DNA of 64,000 bases from Aeromonas fluvialis (GTDB taxonomy: Bacteria > Pseudomonadota > Gammaproteobacteria > Enterobacterales > Aeromonadaceae), in assembly GCF_000819885.1 (NCBI RefSeq), contig NZ_CDBO01000040.1, forward strand, positions 1 to 64,000, written 5' to 3'. A program made the translations under genes and the position numbers. Shown piece by piece: positions 8,821-18,148 of the stretch (positions are counted from its first letter, which is position 1; each line of letters opens with the position of its first letter). The notes below the pieces were generated by a model that was given only the letters and a program-made list of their open reading frames with translations, made no database searches and was not told the origin of the DNA.

Positions 8821-10611
8821 ATGCCGAAGCTTCATCTGGTTCGACTGATGCGTGAACGTATTGCCCGACTTGGCAACAAGGCTGCCCTGCGCGTTCAGCA
8901 GGATGGTCAGTGGCGCGCCATTGGCTGGCGCACTCTGGGTCAGGCCATGGACTACTGCGCCCAGGCGCTGATCCGTGCCGGCCACCAGCCCACCGAGATG
9001 GTCGGTATCTACGCCCGCAACATGCCGGAGTGGACCCAGGCCGATCTCGGCATCCTGGCCGCCCGTGGCGTCAGTGTTCCCATCTACCCCACCAGCACCC
9101 TGGAGCAGCTGCGCTATATCGTGCGCGATGCCAACATCGGCCTGCTGTTCGTCGGTGAGCAGCCCCAGTTCGATCAGGCACTGCAACTGATCGAAAGCGG
9201 CGAGATCCGCCAGATTGTCGCCCTCGACGGCAGCGTCAACCTGCGCGACTGCCCGCAGGCGAGCCACTTCCAGGAGTTTCTGGTCTCCGGCAATCATCAG
9301 CCCAGCGAACTGGTGCTACGGGAGCGCGAGAGCCAGTACCGGATGGATGATCTGCTGACCCTGATCTACACCTCGGGCACCACTGGCGAGCCCAAGGGCG
9401 TCATGCTCGATTTTGCCAACGTTGCCGCCTGTTTCGAGATGCACAACACCCGCCTCGATCTCCACGAGCAGGATGTGTCGCTCTGCATGTTGCCGCTCAG
9501 CCACGTGTTTGAGCGAGTCTGGAGCTTCTACGTGCTCTACTGCGGCGCCGAGAACGTCTATATCCGTGACCCGCAGAAGGTGATGGAGGTGATTGACGAG
9601 GTGCAGCCGACCGTGATGTGCGCCGTCCCGCGCCTCTACGAGAAGGCCTACGCCATGATCCAGGCCAAGGTCGCCCAGGCGCCGCGCCTGCGCCGCGCCC
9701 TGTTTGGCTGGGCTACCCGGGTCGGCAAGCAGATGGTTGCTACCCGCCAGGCGGGCAAGTCCGCCTCACCCCAGCTCTATGCCCAGCTCTGGCTGGCGGA
9801 GCGACTGGTGTTTCGCAATCTGCGCGCCCGTTTTGGCGGCCGAACCCGCTTCCTGCCGGTGGCGGGCGCCCGCTTGGCCGATGATGTGAACCTCTTCTTC
9901 CAGGCGATGGGGCTCAACCTCAAATATGGCTACGGCATGACCGAGACCACCGCCACCGTCTGCTGCTACGAAGATCAGCAGTTCAAGCTGGGCTCCATCG
10001 GCACAGTGCTGAACGGCATCGAGGTGAAACTCGGCGAGAACAACGAACTGCTGGTGCGCTCACCGACCGTGATGCGCGGCTACTACAACAAGCCGCAAGC
10101 CACTGCCGAGGTGATGACCGAAGATGGCTTCCTGCGTACTGGCGATGCCGGTGAGCTCGACAGCCAGGGCAACGTCTACTTCACCGAGCGACTGAAAGAG
10201 CTGATGAAGACCTCCAACGGCAAGTACGTGGCCCCGCAGGTGGTCGAGGGGGCCATCGGCAAGGATCGTTTTATCGAGCAGATCGCCATCGTCGCCGATG
10301 CCCGCCACTTCGTCTCGGCGCTGATCGTCCCCTGCTTCGAGTCGCTGGAAGAGTACGCCCGCTCCATCAACCTGCAGTACCAGTGCAAAACCGAGTTGCT
10401 GCGCAACTCCCGGGTAATGGAGTTCTTTGAGGCCCGAATCCAGGATCTGCAGAAAGAGCTGGCCAAGTTCGAGCAGGTGAAGAAGTTCACCCTGCTGCCG
10501 AAGGCCTTCTCCATGGAACTGGGGGAAATTACCCCCACCATGAAGCTGCGCCGCAAGATCATCGAGGCCAAATACCAGAGCGAGATCGAGGCGATGTATA
10601 ACCACGCCTGA
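8821..10611 (+). CDS. Long-chain fatty-acid--CoA ligase (AMP-forming, FAA1 type)
   Basis: A 596-residue adenylate-forming enzyme. The P-loop YTSGTTGEPKG is at residues 183-193, GYGMTETTA is near residue 375, and the RTGDAGELDSQGNVYFTERLKELMKTSNGKYVAP hinge region marks the C-terminal domain. It activates fatty acids to acyl-CoA at the inner face of the membrane. The length and the kinase-like KTSNGK place it with the FAA1/COG1022 branch rather than E. coli FadD itself, so no gene symbol is given. The start is supported by AAAGGA 10 bases upstream. It is monocistronic, with its own upstream region and a terminator. Confidence 0.92.
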   Translation: MPKLHLVRLMRERIARLGNKAALRVQQDGQWRAIGWRTLGQAMDYCAQALIRAGHQPTEMVGIYARNMPEWTQADLGILAARGVSVPIYPTSTLEQLRYIVRDANIGLLFVGEQPQFDQALQLIESGEIRQIVALDGSVNLRDCPQASHFQEFLVSGNHQPSELVLRERESQYRMDDLLTLIYTSGTTGEPKGVMLDFANVAACFEMHNTRLDLHEQDVSLCMLPLSHVFERVWSFYVLYCGAENVYIRDPQKVMEVIDEVQPTVMCAVPRLYEKAYAMIQAKVAQAPRLRRALFGWATRVGKQMVATRQAGKSASPQLYAQLWLAERLVFRNLRARFGGRTRFLPVAGARLADDVNLFFQAMGLNLKYGYGMTETTATVCCYEDQQFKLGSIGTVLNGIEVKLGENNELLVRSPTVMRGYYNKPQATAEVMTEDGFLRTGDAGELDSQGNVYFTERLKELMKTSNGKYVAPQVVEGAIGKDRFIEQIAIVADARHFVSALIVPCFESLEEYARSINLQYQCKTELLRNSRVMEFFEARIQDLQKELAKFEQVKKFTLLPKAFSMELGEITPTMKLRRKIIEAKYQSEIEAMYNHA

Positions 10612-10633
10612 TCACGCTCAGATTCCAAGCAAT

Positions 10634-10663
10634 AAAAAAGCCGCTCACTCGAGCGGCTTTTTG
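10634..10663. terminator. Bidirectional terminator between the acyl-CoA ligase and gshA
   Basis: The stem AAAAAGCCGCTC / GAGCGGCTTTTT around a 4-base loop lies in the 80-base gap between convergent genes, with A and T runs on both sides. Confidence 0.9.
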
Positions 10664-10692
10664 TTGGCGATTTTGTTGGTACGAACCAGCCT

Positions 10693-12291
10693 TCAGGCAG
10701 TGGTGGTACTGGTACCGAAGTAGTCGGCCAGGAAGTCGTCAAACGACAGGCTGTCGCTGCGCTCGCGCTCCCGCTGCTTGGCCAGCGAATCCTTCGCCTC
10801 ACCGGCAAAGTAGGCTTCATCCCAGTACTGCAGCTCCCCTGCCAGCAGCTCCTCGCGATAGCGGGTCGCCAGCTTGTCGCCGAAGCAGCCGTTGTCCTCG
10901 CCACTTTGCAGCAGTTCGCCGAGGATGCGGGCGGAGTAGGTCAGCTCAGGATTGAGCAGCTTCTCCCTGTGCATCGCCAGCGTTTTGCGATAGTGGTTGC
11001 GGCCGCAGCAGCGATCCAGCAGCTCGGCCACCTGCGCCAGCTCGTCGAACAACTGCAGACCGTACTCCTTGAGACCGATGGGGTTACCCTGCTCATCTTC
11101 CAGCTCGAGGCCCGGGCGACGCCCTTCCAGCACCACCTTGTTCTGGTTGCGGCGGTTGCGGGCAATCTCCTCGTCACTCAGCACCGCAGACGGGCGCAGC
11201 AGGCACCAGACCAGGAACAGATCGAAGAAGCGGATCTGCTCGGCGTCGATGCCGAGCGGGGTGAAGGGGTTGACGTCCACGGTGCGCAGCTCGATGTATT
11301 CGATGCCGCGCTGATCCAGCGCATCGGACGGCTTCTCGCCGCTGCGCGGGGTACGCTTGGGGCGGATCGGGGCATAGAGCTCGTTCTCCAACTGCAGCAC
11401 GTTATCGTTGAGCTGGCGGTACTCGCCAGCCACCTTGACCCCGATCTTGGCGAACTCGGGATCATGAGTATTGATGGCACGGCGCAGACTGCTGACATAG
11501 GCCGGCAGGCTGTCGTGGCTGATCTTGAGCCCCGCCTGAGCGCTGTTGGTATAGCCCAGATCGGAGAGACGCAGCGCGGTGGCGTAAGGCAGATAGAGGG
11601 TGCCCTTGCCGGTCTTCTCGAACGGCAGGTTGCTCTTGCGCCCTTTGAGGAAGGATTCGCAGATGGCCGGGGAGGCACCGAACAGGTAGGGCACCAGCCA
11701 GCCGAAGCGGTAGACGTTGCGAATAAGCCCCATGTACTTGTCGGAGATAAAGCGCTGGCTGCAGCAGCCGACACACTCCAGCTCCTGCCACTCGCTCCAG
11801 AAACTATCCGGCATGGAGAAGTTGAAGTGCACCCCGGCGATCACCTGCATCAGGCTGCCGTAGCGGTTCTTCAAACCCTGCCGGTAGAGGGTCTTCATCT
11901 TGCCGATGTTGGAGCTGCCGTACTGGGCCAGCCGGATGCTCTCTTCCCCGCCGACGAAGCAGGGCATGGAGAGCGGCCAGATCCGCTCGTCACCCAGATG
12001 CTGAATCACATGGTGATGGATATCACCGAGCTGCTCCATCAGGCTGTCGATGGAGTCGGTGGCCGGGGTGATGAACTCCAGCAGGCTCTCCGAGTAGTCG
12101 GTGGTGATATTGGGATGGGTCAGGGCCGAACCCAGCGCCCGGGGATGGTCACTCTGGGCGAGTCGGCCATCCGGCGTGATGCGCAGGCATTCACGTTCGA
12201 TCCCGCGCCGGATCCCCTTGAGCGCAGTGAGGCGCTCCGGTGATCCCAACGCATTCAGCAACTCGGTGAGCGACAAGCTTGTTGTAGTCAT
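10693..12291 (-). CDS. gshA: Glutamate--cysteine ligase
   Basis: The first and rate-limiting step of glutathione synthesis: ATP-dependent joining of glutamate and cysteine. The 532-residue length fits the proteobacterial GshA class (E. coli 518). Characteristic stretches include KGIRRGIERECLRI, TTDYSESLLEFITP, GVHFNFSM and YIELRTVDVNPF. The ATG at 12291 is preferred to the in-frame GTG at 12297. It is the last gene of a minus-strand run (oxidoreductase, yqaA, M16 peptidase, gshA). A GC-rich hairpin sits 19 bases before its start. Confidence 0.96.
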   Translation of the reverse strand: MTTTSLSLTELLNALGSPERLTALKGIRRGIERECLRITPDGRLAQSDHPRALGSALTHPNITTDYSESLLEFITPATDSIDSLMEQLGDIHHHVIQHLGDERIWPLSMPCFVGGEESIRLAQYGSSNIGKMKTLYRQGLKNRYGSLMQVIAGVHFNFSMPDSFWSEWQELECVGCCSQRFISDKYMGLIRNVYRFGWLVPYLFGASPAICESFLKGRKSNLPFEKTGKGTLYLPYATALRLSDLGYTNSAQAGLKISHDSLPAYVSSLRRAINTHDPEFAKIGVKVAGEYRQLNDNVLQLENELYAPIRPKRTPRSGEKPSDALDQRGIEYIELRTVDVNPFTPLGIDAEQIRFFDLFLVWCLLRPSAVLSDEEIARNRRNQNKVVLEGRRPGLELEDEQGNPIGLKEYGLQLFDELAQVAELLDRCCGRNHYRKTLAMHREKLLNPELTYSARILGELLQSGEDNGCFGDKLATRYREELLAGELQYWDEAYFAGEAKDSLAKQRERERSDSLSFDDFLADYFGTSTTTA

Positions 12292-12309
12292 ATTCACGGC
12301 TCATGTGCG

Positions 12310-12329
12310 GCCGCCCCATCCGGGGCGGC
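12310..12329. other. GC-rich hairpin in the M16 peptidase-gshA gap
   Basis: GCCGCCCC-ATCC-GGGGCGGC forms a perfect 8-bp stem with a 4-base loop. On the minus strand it is not followed by a U run, so it is unlikely to be a strong terminator. It lies 18 bases before the gshA ATG and could slow decay, cause partial termination or affect gshA translation; this is inference. Confidence 0.55.
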
Positions 12330-12352
12330 TCTTGATTTTTATAAAGCGTCAG

Positions 12353-15166
12353 TTACGGCAACTGCAGCGGATAGATGGGAAGATGAAGCTCCTGCAGGGG
12401 TTTTTCAAGCTTTTGCTTGTCGCCCACCACCACGATCACCATGTCGGCCGGATTGAGCCAACGGGCAGCACTGGCCTTCAGTGCCTCGGGCGGCACCGTC
12501 TTGATCAGGTTGTTCTGGGCCTGCACATAGTCCGGTTTCAGGTCATACATCACCATCTGCAGCAGGAAGCCCGCCTTCTGGCCGAGAGTCTCGTAAGAGA
12601 GGGCATCCTGCTGGGAGACCGCACTGCGCATGTAGGCCAGCTCGACCGGGGTCGGGCCGCTCTTGCGGTAGTTGTCCAGCTCCTTGAGGAACTGGCGGAT
12701 GGCATCGACGGTCGCGTCGCTGCGCACATTGGCGCCGGTGGCGAAGGTGCCCACCTCGCGGTTGGCGGAGAAACCCGAGCTGGCGCCGTAGGTGTAGCCC
12801 TTGTCTTCCCGCAGGTTGAGGTTGATGCGGCTGTTGAAGTTGCCACCCAGGTTGAAGTTCATCAGCCCGGCGGTGAAGTAATCCCCGGTGGTATCGAACG
12901 GCATGGCACGACGGCCGATGCGGATCACCGACTGGGGCGCCCCCGGCTTGTCGACCAGATAGATGCCCGGCTTGGCCTGCTCACCCTTGAGCTTGAGATC
13001 CCCCAGAGTCGGCGTGGCCCCCTTCCACTCGGTCAGGAAGCCAAGTTGCTCCTCGATCTGCTTCTGGTCCATATCACCGACCACCACCACTTTGGCATTG
13101 GTGGGGTTGTAGTAGGCCTGATAGAAGTGCTTCACGTCCGCCAGGGTCAGCTTGGCCACATCGGCCGGTACCCCGTCGGTAGGTTGCCCGAGGCGGTTCT
13201 GCTTGCCGTAGACCAGCTCGCGGAACGCCTGCCCGGCCAGCCACTCAGGCTGCTGCTGGGCCTGTTGCATCCCTTGCAGCAGCTGCGCCTTGACCCGCTC
13301 GAAGTCCGCCTCCCGCATGCCCGGACGTTCCAGCACCTCGCGCACCAGCGCCAGGGTCTGGGGCAACTTGTCCGCCAGCGAGCTGACGGTGATGAGGTTG
13401 TTGTACTGGGCGCTGGAGACATCGATGGAAGATCCCAGCTTTTGCAACTCGTCGCTCAGCTGAGCCTCGGTCAGGCGCACCGTACCCTGCCCCATCATGG
13501 CGGCGGTCAGATTGGCCAGCCCCAGTTGCCCTTTATCTTCGGCACGAATGCCGCCCGGCAGGGCGATCATGATGGAGACGGCCGGGATCTCGTCACTCTT
13601 GGTACCGATAATCTCGATGTTGTTGCCCTGCTTGCCGTGCCAGATGGCGGGCACCTTGACGCTCACCGCCTCGCTCGCCTTGGGCTGCACGCTGCGATCG
13701 AAATTGTCTTTTACCGGTCGTTCGGCCAGCGCCTCGTCATGCTTGCTGTAATCCGGCTGCTCGCGCTTGGCGGGGGTAAAGTTCGGGGGGGCGACCTGCC
13801 ACTCGGTCTTGCCCTTGGGCACCACGCTCAGCACCACCGCCGGCTTGCCAGCGATGAACTTGTCGTAGGCGGCCTTCACCTGCTCCGGTGTCACCTTGCC
13901 GATGGCATCGAGGGTCTTGAACACATAGTTGGGATCCTGGGCAAACACCTGACCCATGGCGAGCTGGCTCACCTTGCCGGAGACGCTATCCAGACCCCAG
14001 ATGGCGGAGGCGCGGTACTTGGCGATCGCCTTCTCCAGATCTTCCGGCTTGAGGCCGCGCTGGGCGAACTCGCCGATCACCTTGTCCACCTCCCCTTTGA
14101 GGGTCTTGAGGCTGCCATCCTGCGACGGATTGGGGTAGGCGTAGACGGTCAGGGTACAGGCCAGCTCTTCACAGTAGTGGGACGCCCCCACATCGATCGC
14201 CTTGCCGGTTTTCACCAGCGACTGGTAGAGCATGGAGCTGGCAGAGCCGCCGAGCACGTCGGCAAACATGTCGAGCGCCGGCTCCTGCTGATCGCCAAGG
14301 GAGACGGTGGGGTAACTGATATAGAGCAGCGGCAGGTGCACCTTGTCCTGCAGCGTCACATAGCGGGTCTCGGGCAGGCTCACCGGCGTTGGCGTCGGCT
14401 CGGCCACGTCCGGGCCACGGGGAATGGTGCCAAAATACTGCTCAATCCAGGCGAGAGCCTGCTTGCTGTCAAAGTCGCCGCCCAGGGTCAGGGTGGCATT
14501 GTTGGGGCCATACCAGCGCAGGAAGAACTGCTTGAGGTCGTTCACATCGACCCGGTCGAGATCTTCCACGTAGCCGATGGGCTGCCAGGAGTAGGGATGA
14601 GTACGCGGATAGAGCGCCTCCCCCATCTTCTCGCTCACCAGCCCGTATGGCTGGTTGTCGACCCGTTGAGCTCGTTCGTTCTTGACAGTGGCGCGCTGGA
14701 TCTCGAACTTCTTCTGGCTCACCGCATCGAGCAGGAAGCCCATCCGATCTGCCTCCAGCCAGAGCACCTTCTCCAGCTGGTTGGCAGGCACCGTCTCGTA
14801 GTAGTTGGTGCGGTCCTTGTTGGTGGTGCCGTTCATGTCGCCACCGGCCTCGTTGATGATCCGCATATGCTCCTGATCACCGACGTGTTTCGAGCCCTGG
14901 AACATCATGTGTTCGAAAAAGTGGGCGAAACCGGACTTGCCGACCGTCTCGCGGGATGAGCCGACGTGATAGGTCACATCGAGGTGTACCAGCGGATCGG
15001 AACGATCGGGGGCCAGGATCACGGTCAGGCCGTTGTCCAGCTTGTACATCTGATAGGGGATGGCGAGCTTGCCCTCCTCCTTGCCCTGTTCGGCGATCAG
15101 GGTCGGTGCCGCCAGCACCGGCAGGGTGAAGCCCAGCAGAATCGTTAAAGGTATGACTTTGTTCAC
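12353..15166 (-). CDS. Exported M16-family zinc peptidase (pitrilysin type, two-repeat)
   Basis: A 937-residue protein with a clear signal peptide (IPLTILLGFTLPVLAAPTL). The inverted zinc motif HFFEH is at residues 82-86, and the third ligand glutamate lies in ATVKNERAQR about 75 residues on. The second M16 half (from about residue 500) lacks an HxxEH, as expected for its inactive partner, and ends with the substrate-binding region DKGYTYGASSGF. It probably degrades peptides in the periplasm. The start codon is GTG at 15164-15166 behind CGAGG. It lies between yqaA and gshA, which are direct neighbours in E. coli. Confidence 0.93.
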   Translation of the reverse strand: MNKVIPLTILLGFTLPVLAAPTLIAEQGKEEGKLAIPYQMYKLDNGLTVILAPDRSDPLVHLDVTYHVGSSRETVGKSGFAHFFEHMMFQGSKHVGDQEHMRIINEAGGDMNGTTNKDRTNYYETVPANQLEKVLWLEADRMGFLLDAVSQKKFEIQRATVKNERAQRVDNQPYGLVSEKMGEALYPRTHPYSWQPIGYVEDLDRVDVNDLKQFFLRWYGPNNATLTLGGDFDSKQALAWIEQYFGTIPRGPDVAEPTPTPVSLPETRYVTLQDKVHLPLLYISYPTVSLGDQQEPALDMFADVLGGSASSMLYQSLVKTGKAIDVGASHYCEELACTLTVYAYPNPSQDGSLKTLKGEVDKVIGEFAQRGLKPEDLEKAIAKYRASAIWGLDSVSGKVSQLAMGQVFAQDPNYVFKTLDAIGKVTPEQVKAAYDKFIAGKPAVVLSVVPKGKTEWQVAPPNFTPAKREQPDYSKHDEALAERPVKDNFDRSVQPKASEAVSVKVPAIWHGKQGNNIEIIGTKSDEIPAVSIMIALPGGIRAEDKGQLGLANLTAAMMGQGTVRLTEAQLSDELQKLGSSIDVSSAQYNNLITVSSLADKLPQTLALVREVLERPGMREADFERVKAQLLQGMQQAQQQPEWLAGQAFRELVYGKQNRLGQPTDGVPADVAKLTLADVKHFYQAYYNPTNAKVVVVGDMDQKQIEEQLGFLTEWKGATPTLGDLKLKGEQAKPGIYLVDKPGAPQSVIRIGRRAMPFDTTGDYFTAGLMNFNLGGNFNSRINLNLREDKGYTYGASSGFSANREVGTFATGANVRSDATVDAIRQFLKELDNYRKSGPTPVELAYMRSAVSQQDALSYETLGQKAGFLLQMVMYDLKPDYVQAQNNLIKTVPPEALKASAARWLNPADMVIVVVGDKQKLEKPLQELHLPIYPLQLP

Positions 15167-15193
15167 GGTAACCTCGTGAGTGACAAAAACAGG

Positions 15194-15631
15194 CTAGAAA
15201 ATGTGACTGGCCAGCAGAAAAACCAGGGCATAACGGAACAATTTGCCGAGCCCGATCAAAATGAGAGAGCGCCAGAAGGAGAGGCGCAGCCAACCGGCCA
15301 ACAGACAGAGACCATCACCGACCACCGGCGTCCAGGCAAGCAGCAGACACCAGTGACCATGTTGTTTGAGCCAGCCTAGGGCTTTTTGTTCCCCACGGCC
15401 TTGAAAATCTTCCGGTTTCTTCTTGAAGGTGGCAAGCCAGCCGAGCCACCAGGTGGTCATGGAGCCGAGGGTATTGCCCAGCGTCGCCCACAGCAGCAGG
15501 CTGGCCATGCTCCACTCCCCCTTGGCCGCCATCGCCCCCAGCAGCACCTCGGAGCTGCCGGGCAGCAGGGTGGCGGAGGTAAAAGCACTCAGAAACAGCC
15601 AACCGAGCCCCATCTCCATCATCTCGCTCAT
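15194..15631 (-). CDS. yqaA: YqaA-family inner-membrane protein
   Basis: A 145-residue membrane protein with several hydrophobic helices. Its start (LFLSAFTSATLLPGSSEVLLGAM) and central GNTLGSMTTWWLG are typical of the YqaA group, related to DedA/SNARE-associated proteins. The function is unknown; DedA relatives influence membrane lipid balance and the proton motive force. It overlaps the stop of the oxidoreductase gene (ATGA) and is followed by the M16 peptidase gene. Linkage with gshA is shared with enterics. Confidence 0.85.
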   Translation of the reverse strand: MSEMMEMGLGWLFLSAFTSATLLPGSSEVLLGAMAAKGEWSMASLLLWATLGNTLGSMTTWWLGWLATFKKKPEDFQGRGEQKALGWLKQHGHWCLLLAWTPVVGDGLCLLAGWLRLSFWRSLILIGLGKLFRYALVFLLASHIF

Positions 15632-16605
15632 TCGGGATAGCCATCGGCGGCGGGCATCCGCAGCAACAGCTTGCCGCGCACATGGCCCCCTTCGATGACC
15701 TTGTGGGCCTGCGCGCCCTCGGCCAGGGAGAATTCACCAGCGAGGGTGACCTTCACCTCTCCCTGACGCAGCAGCGTCAGCATTTGGCTCAACTGCTTCT
15801 GATCGGGATGCACCAGCATGCCGAGCACCTCGATACCGGCCGCCGCCCCGGCATCCTTGATCAACTGGGCGGTGATGGTGGGTACCGTCACCAGACGGCC
15901 ACCCGGCTTGACGCAGGCGAGCGCCGCCTTGCCGCTCTCGCCACCCACCAGATCCAGCACCAGATCGACCTGACCGGCCTCAGCCACCACCCGTGCTGGC
16001 CAGTTCGCATCGTGGTAATCCACCCTCCAGTTTGCCCCCAGTGCGTGCAGAAAGTCATGGTTGTCAGGGCTGGCGGTGGCCACCACCTCAGCGCCATAGG
16101 CATAGGCAAACTGCACCGCAAGATGGCCGACACCACCGGCACCGGCGAGGATCAATACCCGATGACCGCTCTGGAGGCCACCGTGCTCAAGCAGCCCCTG
16201 CCAGGCGGTGAGACCGGCCAGTGGCAGCGCCGCCCCCTGCTGCAGGCTCACCCCGTCGAGCTTGACCAGCTCGCTCTCGCTTGCCACCACAGACTCCCCG
16301 TAGCCACCGGCGGTGAGGGGAAAACCGACCATGCCGCACACCCGATCCCCCTCGACCAGCGAGGTCACGCCGGGGCCCACCTTCTCCACCACGCCGGAGA
16401 CGTCATAACCCGGCGTCCAGGGCAGCTTGTCCTTGTTTTGCGCTGCCGCCCAGCCGAGGCCGGCGCGGGTCTTGGCATCGATGGGATTCACCCCCGCAAA
16501 GCAAATGCGCACCCGCACTTCGCCATCGGCTGGCGCCTTATCGAGGGAAGGGTTGAGCTTGAGTACCGAGGGGTCACCGAATGCGGTAATCTGTAGTTGC
16601 GTCAT
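15628..16605 (-). CDS. Zinc-independent NADPH:quinone oxidoreductase-like (MDR family)
   Basis: A 325-residue medium-chain dehydrogenase/reductase. The N-terminal GroES-like half has FAGVNPIDAKTRAGLG and PWTPGYDVSGVV; the nucleotide-binding half has ILAGAGGVGHLAVQFAYAYGAEVVATA. The cysteine set for structural zinc is absent, which points to quinone or enone reductases rather than alcohol dehydrogenases. The ATG at 16605 is chosen because AGGATGG precedes it by 8 bases; the upstream in-frame ATG lies inside that site. It is the first gene of the run leading to gshA, so a link to redox or electrophile stress is plausible but inferred. Confidence 0.88.
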   Translation of the reverse strand: MTQLQITAFGDPSVLKLNPSLDKAPADGEVRVRICFAGVNPIDAKTRAGLGWAAAQNKDKLPWTPGYDVSGVVEKVGPGVTSLVEGDRVCGMVGFPLTAGGYGESVVASESELVKLDGVSLQQGAALPLAGLTAWQGLLEHGGLQSGHRVLILAGAGGVGHLAVQFAYAYGAEVVATASPDNHDFLHALGANWRVDYHDANWPARVVAEAGQVDLVLDLVGGESGKAALACVKPGGRLVTVPTITAQLIKDAGAAAGIEVLGMLVHPDQKQLSQMLTLLRQGEVKVTLAGEFSLAEGAQAHKVIEGGHVRGKLLLRMPAADGYPE

Positions 16606-16661
16606 TGCACAATCCATCCTGTTGATTGATCAAGGGTCAACAGAATAACAGCGAGGACACC

Positions 16662-16829
16662 ATGGCTCGAATGTTTCTTATTCCTCTGTTGCTGGCACTG
16701 GGGTGGTGGGCGTTTCTGCTCTACTTCCGCATCCCGCTCAAACAGGGGGCCAAGGGGTTTTACTGGATCATCGGCGTGGGTGGCGGACTGGCCGCCTTCC
16801 TCAGCCTGATGATGGTGCTGACTCACTGA
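16662..16829 (+). CDS. Small membrane protein, function unknown
   Basis: A 55-residue protein with two predicted membrane helices (MFLIPLLLALGWWAFLLYF and WIIGVGGGLAAFLSLMMVL) separated by a basic RIPLKQGAKGF loop. GCGAGGA precedes the ATG at 16662. It is divergent from the oxidoreductase gene across about 55 bases and ends before a terminator. I do not recognise the family; the codon pattern, ribosome binding site and helix layout support a real gene. Confidence 0.7.
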   Translation: MARMFLIPLLLALGWWAFLLYFRIPLKQGAKGFYWIIGVGGGLAAFLSLMMVLTH

Positions 16830-16853
16830 GGGCAAGGCCACTCGATAACGAAA

Positions 16854-16879
16854 AAGGCCACCGCACTCCGGTGGCCTTC
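16854..16879. terminator. Terminator shared by the small membrane gene and its convergent neighbour
   Basis: AAGGCCACCG / CGGTGGCCTT with a short loop, preceded by AAAAA and followed by a T-rich stretch, lies between convergent stops at 16829 and 16883. Confidence 0.8.
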
Positions 16880-16882
16880 TCA

Positions 16883-17893
16883 TTATCCGGGTTGCTGCTC
16901 CAGCACCGGATTGAGGTAGTAGTGGCGATTGCTCCCCTGCCCCAGCACCCCTTGCGACAGTAGATGGTGGAACACCCGGTCCACCTCCTCCAGCGAGAGT
17001 GACAGCGCCTGCGCTACCGAGCGCTTGCTGCACTTGAGCTCACCACTCATCAAGGCACTGCGCACCTGCCCCAGTACTTCCGGGGCGGGCTCGGGGGGCA
17101 TGATGGGCTCGGGCTGTGCCGCCATCGCCAGCGCCTCTTGCGCCTCTCTGCGTGCTTGATCCTGCTGCCAGTGCCAGATCCGGCGAAAGCGGTTCTCCTC
17201 GCCGATCAGGCTGACGAAGAAGGCCCCGAACACGTCGAGCAGCACCGAGAGGAAGCAGACCAGCAGGAACTGCACCTGACTGATGCTCATCCCCACCCCG
17301 TCCGCCAGACTGCTCATCAGCCCCAGCATGGAGGATTGTTCGTTGACCGGTTTGGCATCGCGCTGCTGACGCAACTCATCCTGCTGCAAGCGCAGCTTGG
17401 TGTTGGCATGCTGCAACGAGGAGACGCCACTGGAGATACGCTCCAGCTCGATGTATTTGCGGGCCGCCTCCTCGTTGAGCTGGATCTGCCGCTCGATGCT
17501 GGCGATCTGCTCGTCGAAGCGGGCAAGCTCCCGTTCGTGGCGCGCCTGCTGGCTCAGTACCGTGTTGGTGGCGCTGTTGATGCCACCAATACTGCCGCCG
17601 ATGGAGATGGCCGCCAGCACGCAGTAGAACAGCAGCGACCAGAAGGCCCCCCCCAGATCCCGCCGCGCCTTGCGTTCACCGTACTCGTACCAGACGTAAA
17701 ACTTGCCCAGCTCGAAAATGATCGCCAGCCCGCCAAACAGCCACTTCATCAGCGGATTGTCATCGATGGAGAGGAACAGCAGCAGGGAGAAGATGATGGA
17801 GGCCAGAATGGCCAGCCCGGTGAAACTGTATACCGTCGTCAGAGCAAACCACCCCTTGGGGTAGCGCAGTGTGGAGGAGTCCTGTGTGGTCAT
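16883..17893 (-). CDS. Membrane protein with coiled coil and C-terminal winged-helix-like tail
   Basis: A 336-residue protein I cannot assign to a family. Three hydrophobic segments lie at about 17-40, 47-65 and 80-104. A long charged coiled coil follows (about 110-180, with RHERELARFDEQIASIERQ). Then comes a fourth membrane segment (about 202-226, VQFLLVCFLSVLLDVFGAF) and a cytoplasmic tail. The tail (about 265-325) reads like a small winged helix: SVAQALSLSLEEVDRVFHHLLSQGVLGQ. It might sense or report across the membrane, but this is inference. The gene appears monocistronic and diverges from the two small secreted-protein genes. Confidence 0.75.
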   Translation of the reverse strand: MTTQDSSTLRYPKGWFALTTVYSFTGLAILASIIFSLLLFLSIDDNPLMKWLFGGLAIIFELGKFYVWYEYGERKARRDLGGAFWSLLFYCVLAAISIGGSIGGINSATNTVLSQQARHERELARFDEQIASIERQIQLNEEAARKYIELERISSGVSSLQHANTKLRLQQDELRQQRDAKPVNEQSSMLGLMSSLADGVGMSISQVQFLLVCFLSVLLDVFGAFFVSLIGEENRFRRIWHWQQDQARREAQEALAMAAQPEPIMPPEPAPEVLGQVRSALMSGELKCSKRSVAQALSLSLEEVDRVFHHLLSQGVLGQGSNRHYYLNPVLEQQPG

Positions 17894-18148
17894 GATGAAG
17901 GGGTGTGCTGTGCAGGAAAAGTTGGCTGCCGATTATAGTCGCCAGACTCGCCCAGAGAAGGGCAAATGACCGAATTCCTTCAGATTGGCAACCAGCTGCC
18001 CAGAGTGCGACCAAAACGGACAAATCGGCAGCAGAAAAGCGCTACAATCCCTCCATGACTTGATCATATGGTGAGATGGGGAGCAGTTCCGCCCGGGTTC
18101 AGCTCTGGTCTGTACACTCATCCACCGTTGCAATTATCCGAGGCCATC

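Noticed and set aside
12101..14959. Open frame of 952 codons on the + strand
   Set aside because: It is the reverse of the M16 peptidase gene, which has a signal peptide, zinc motif and correct length. The + frame reads as low-complexity Leu/His/Gly text with no domain.
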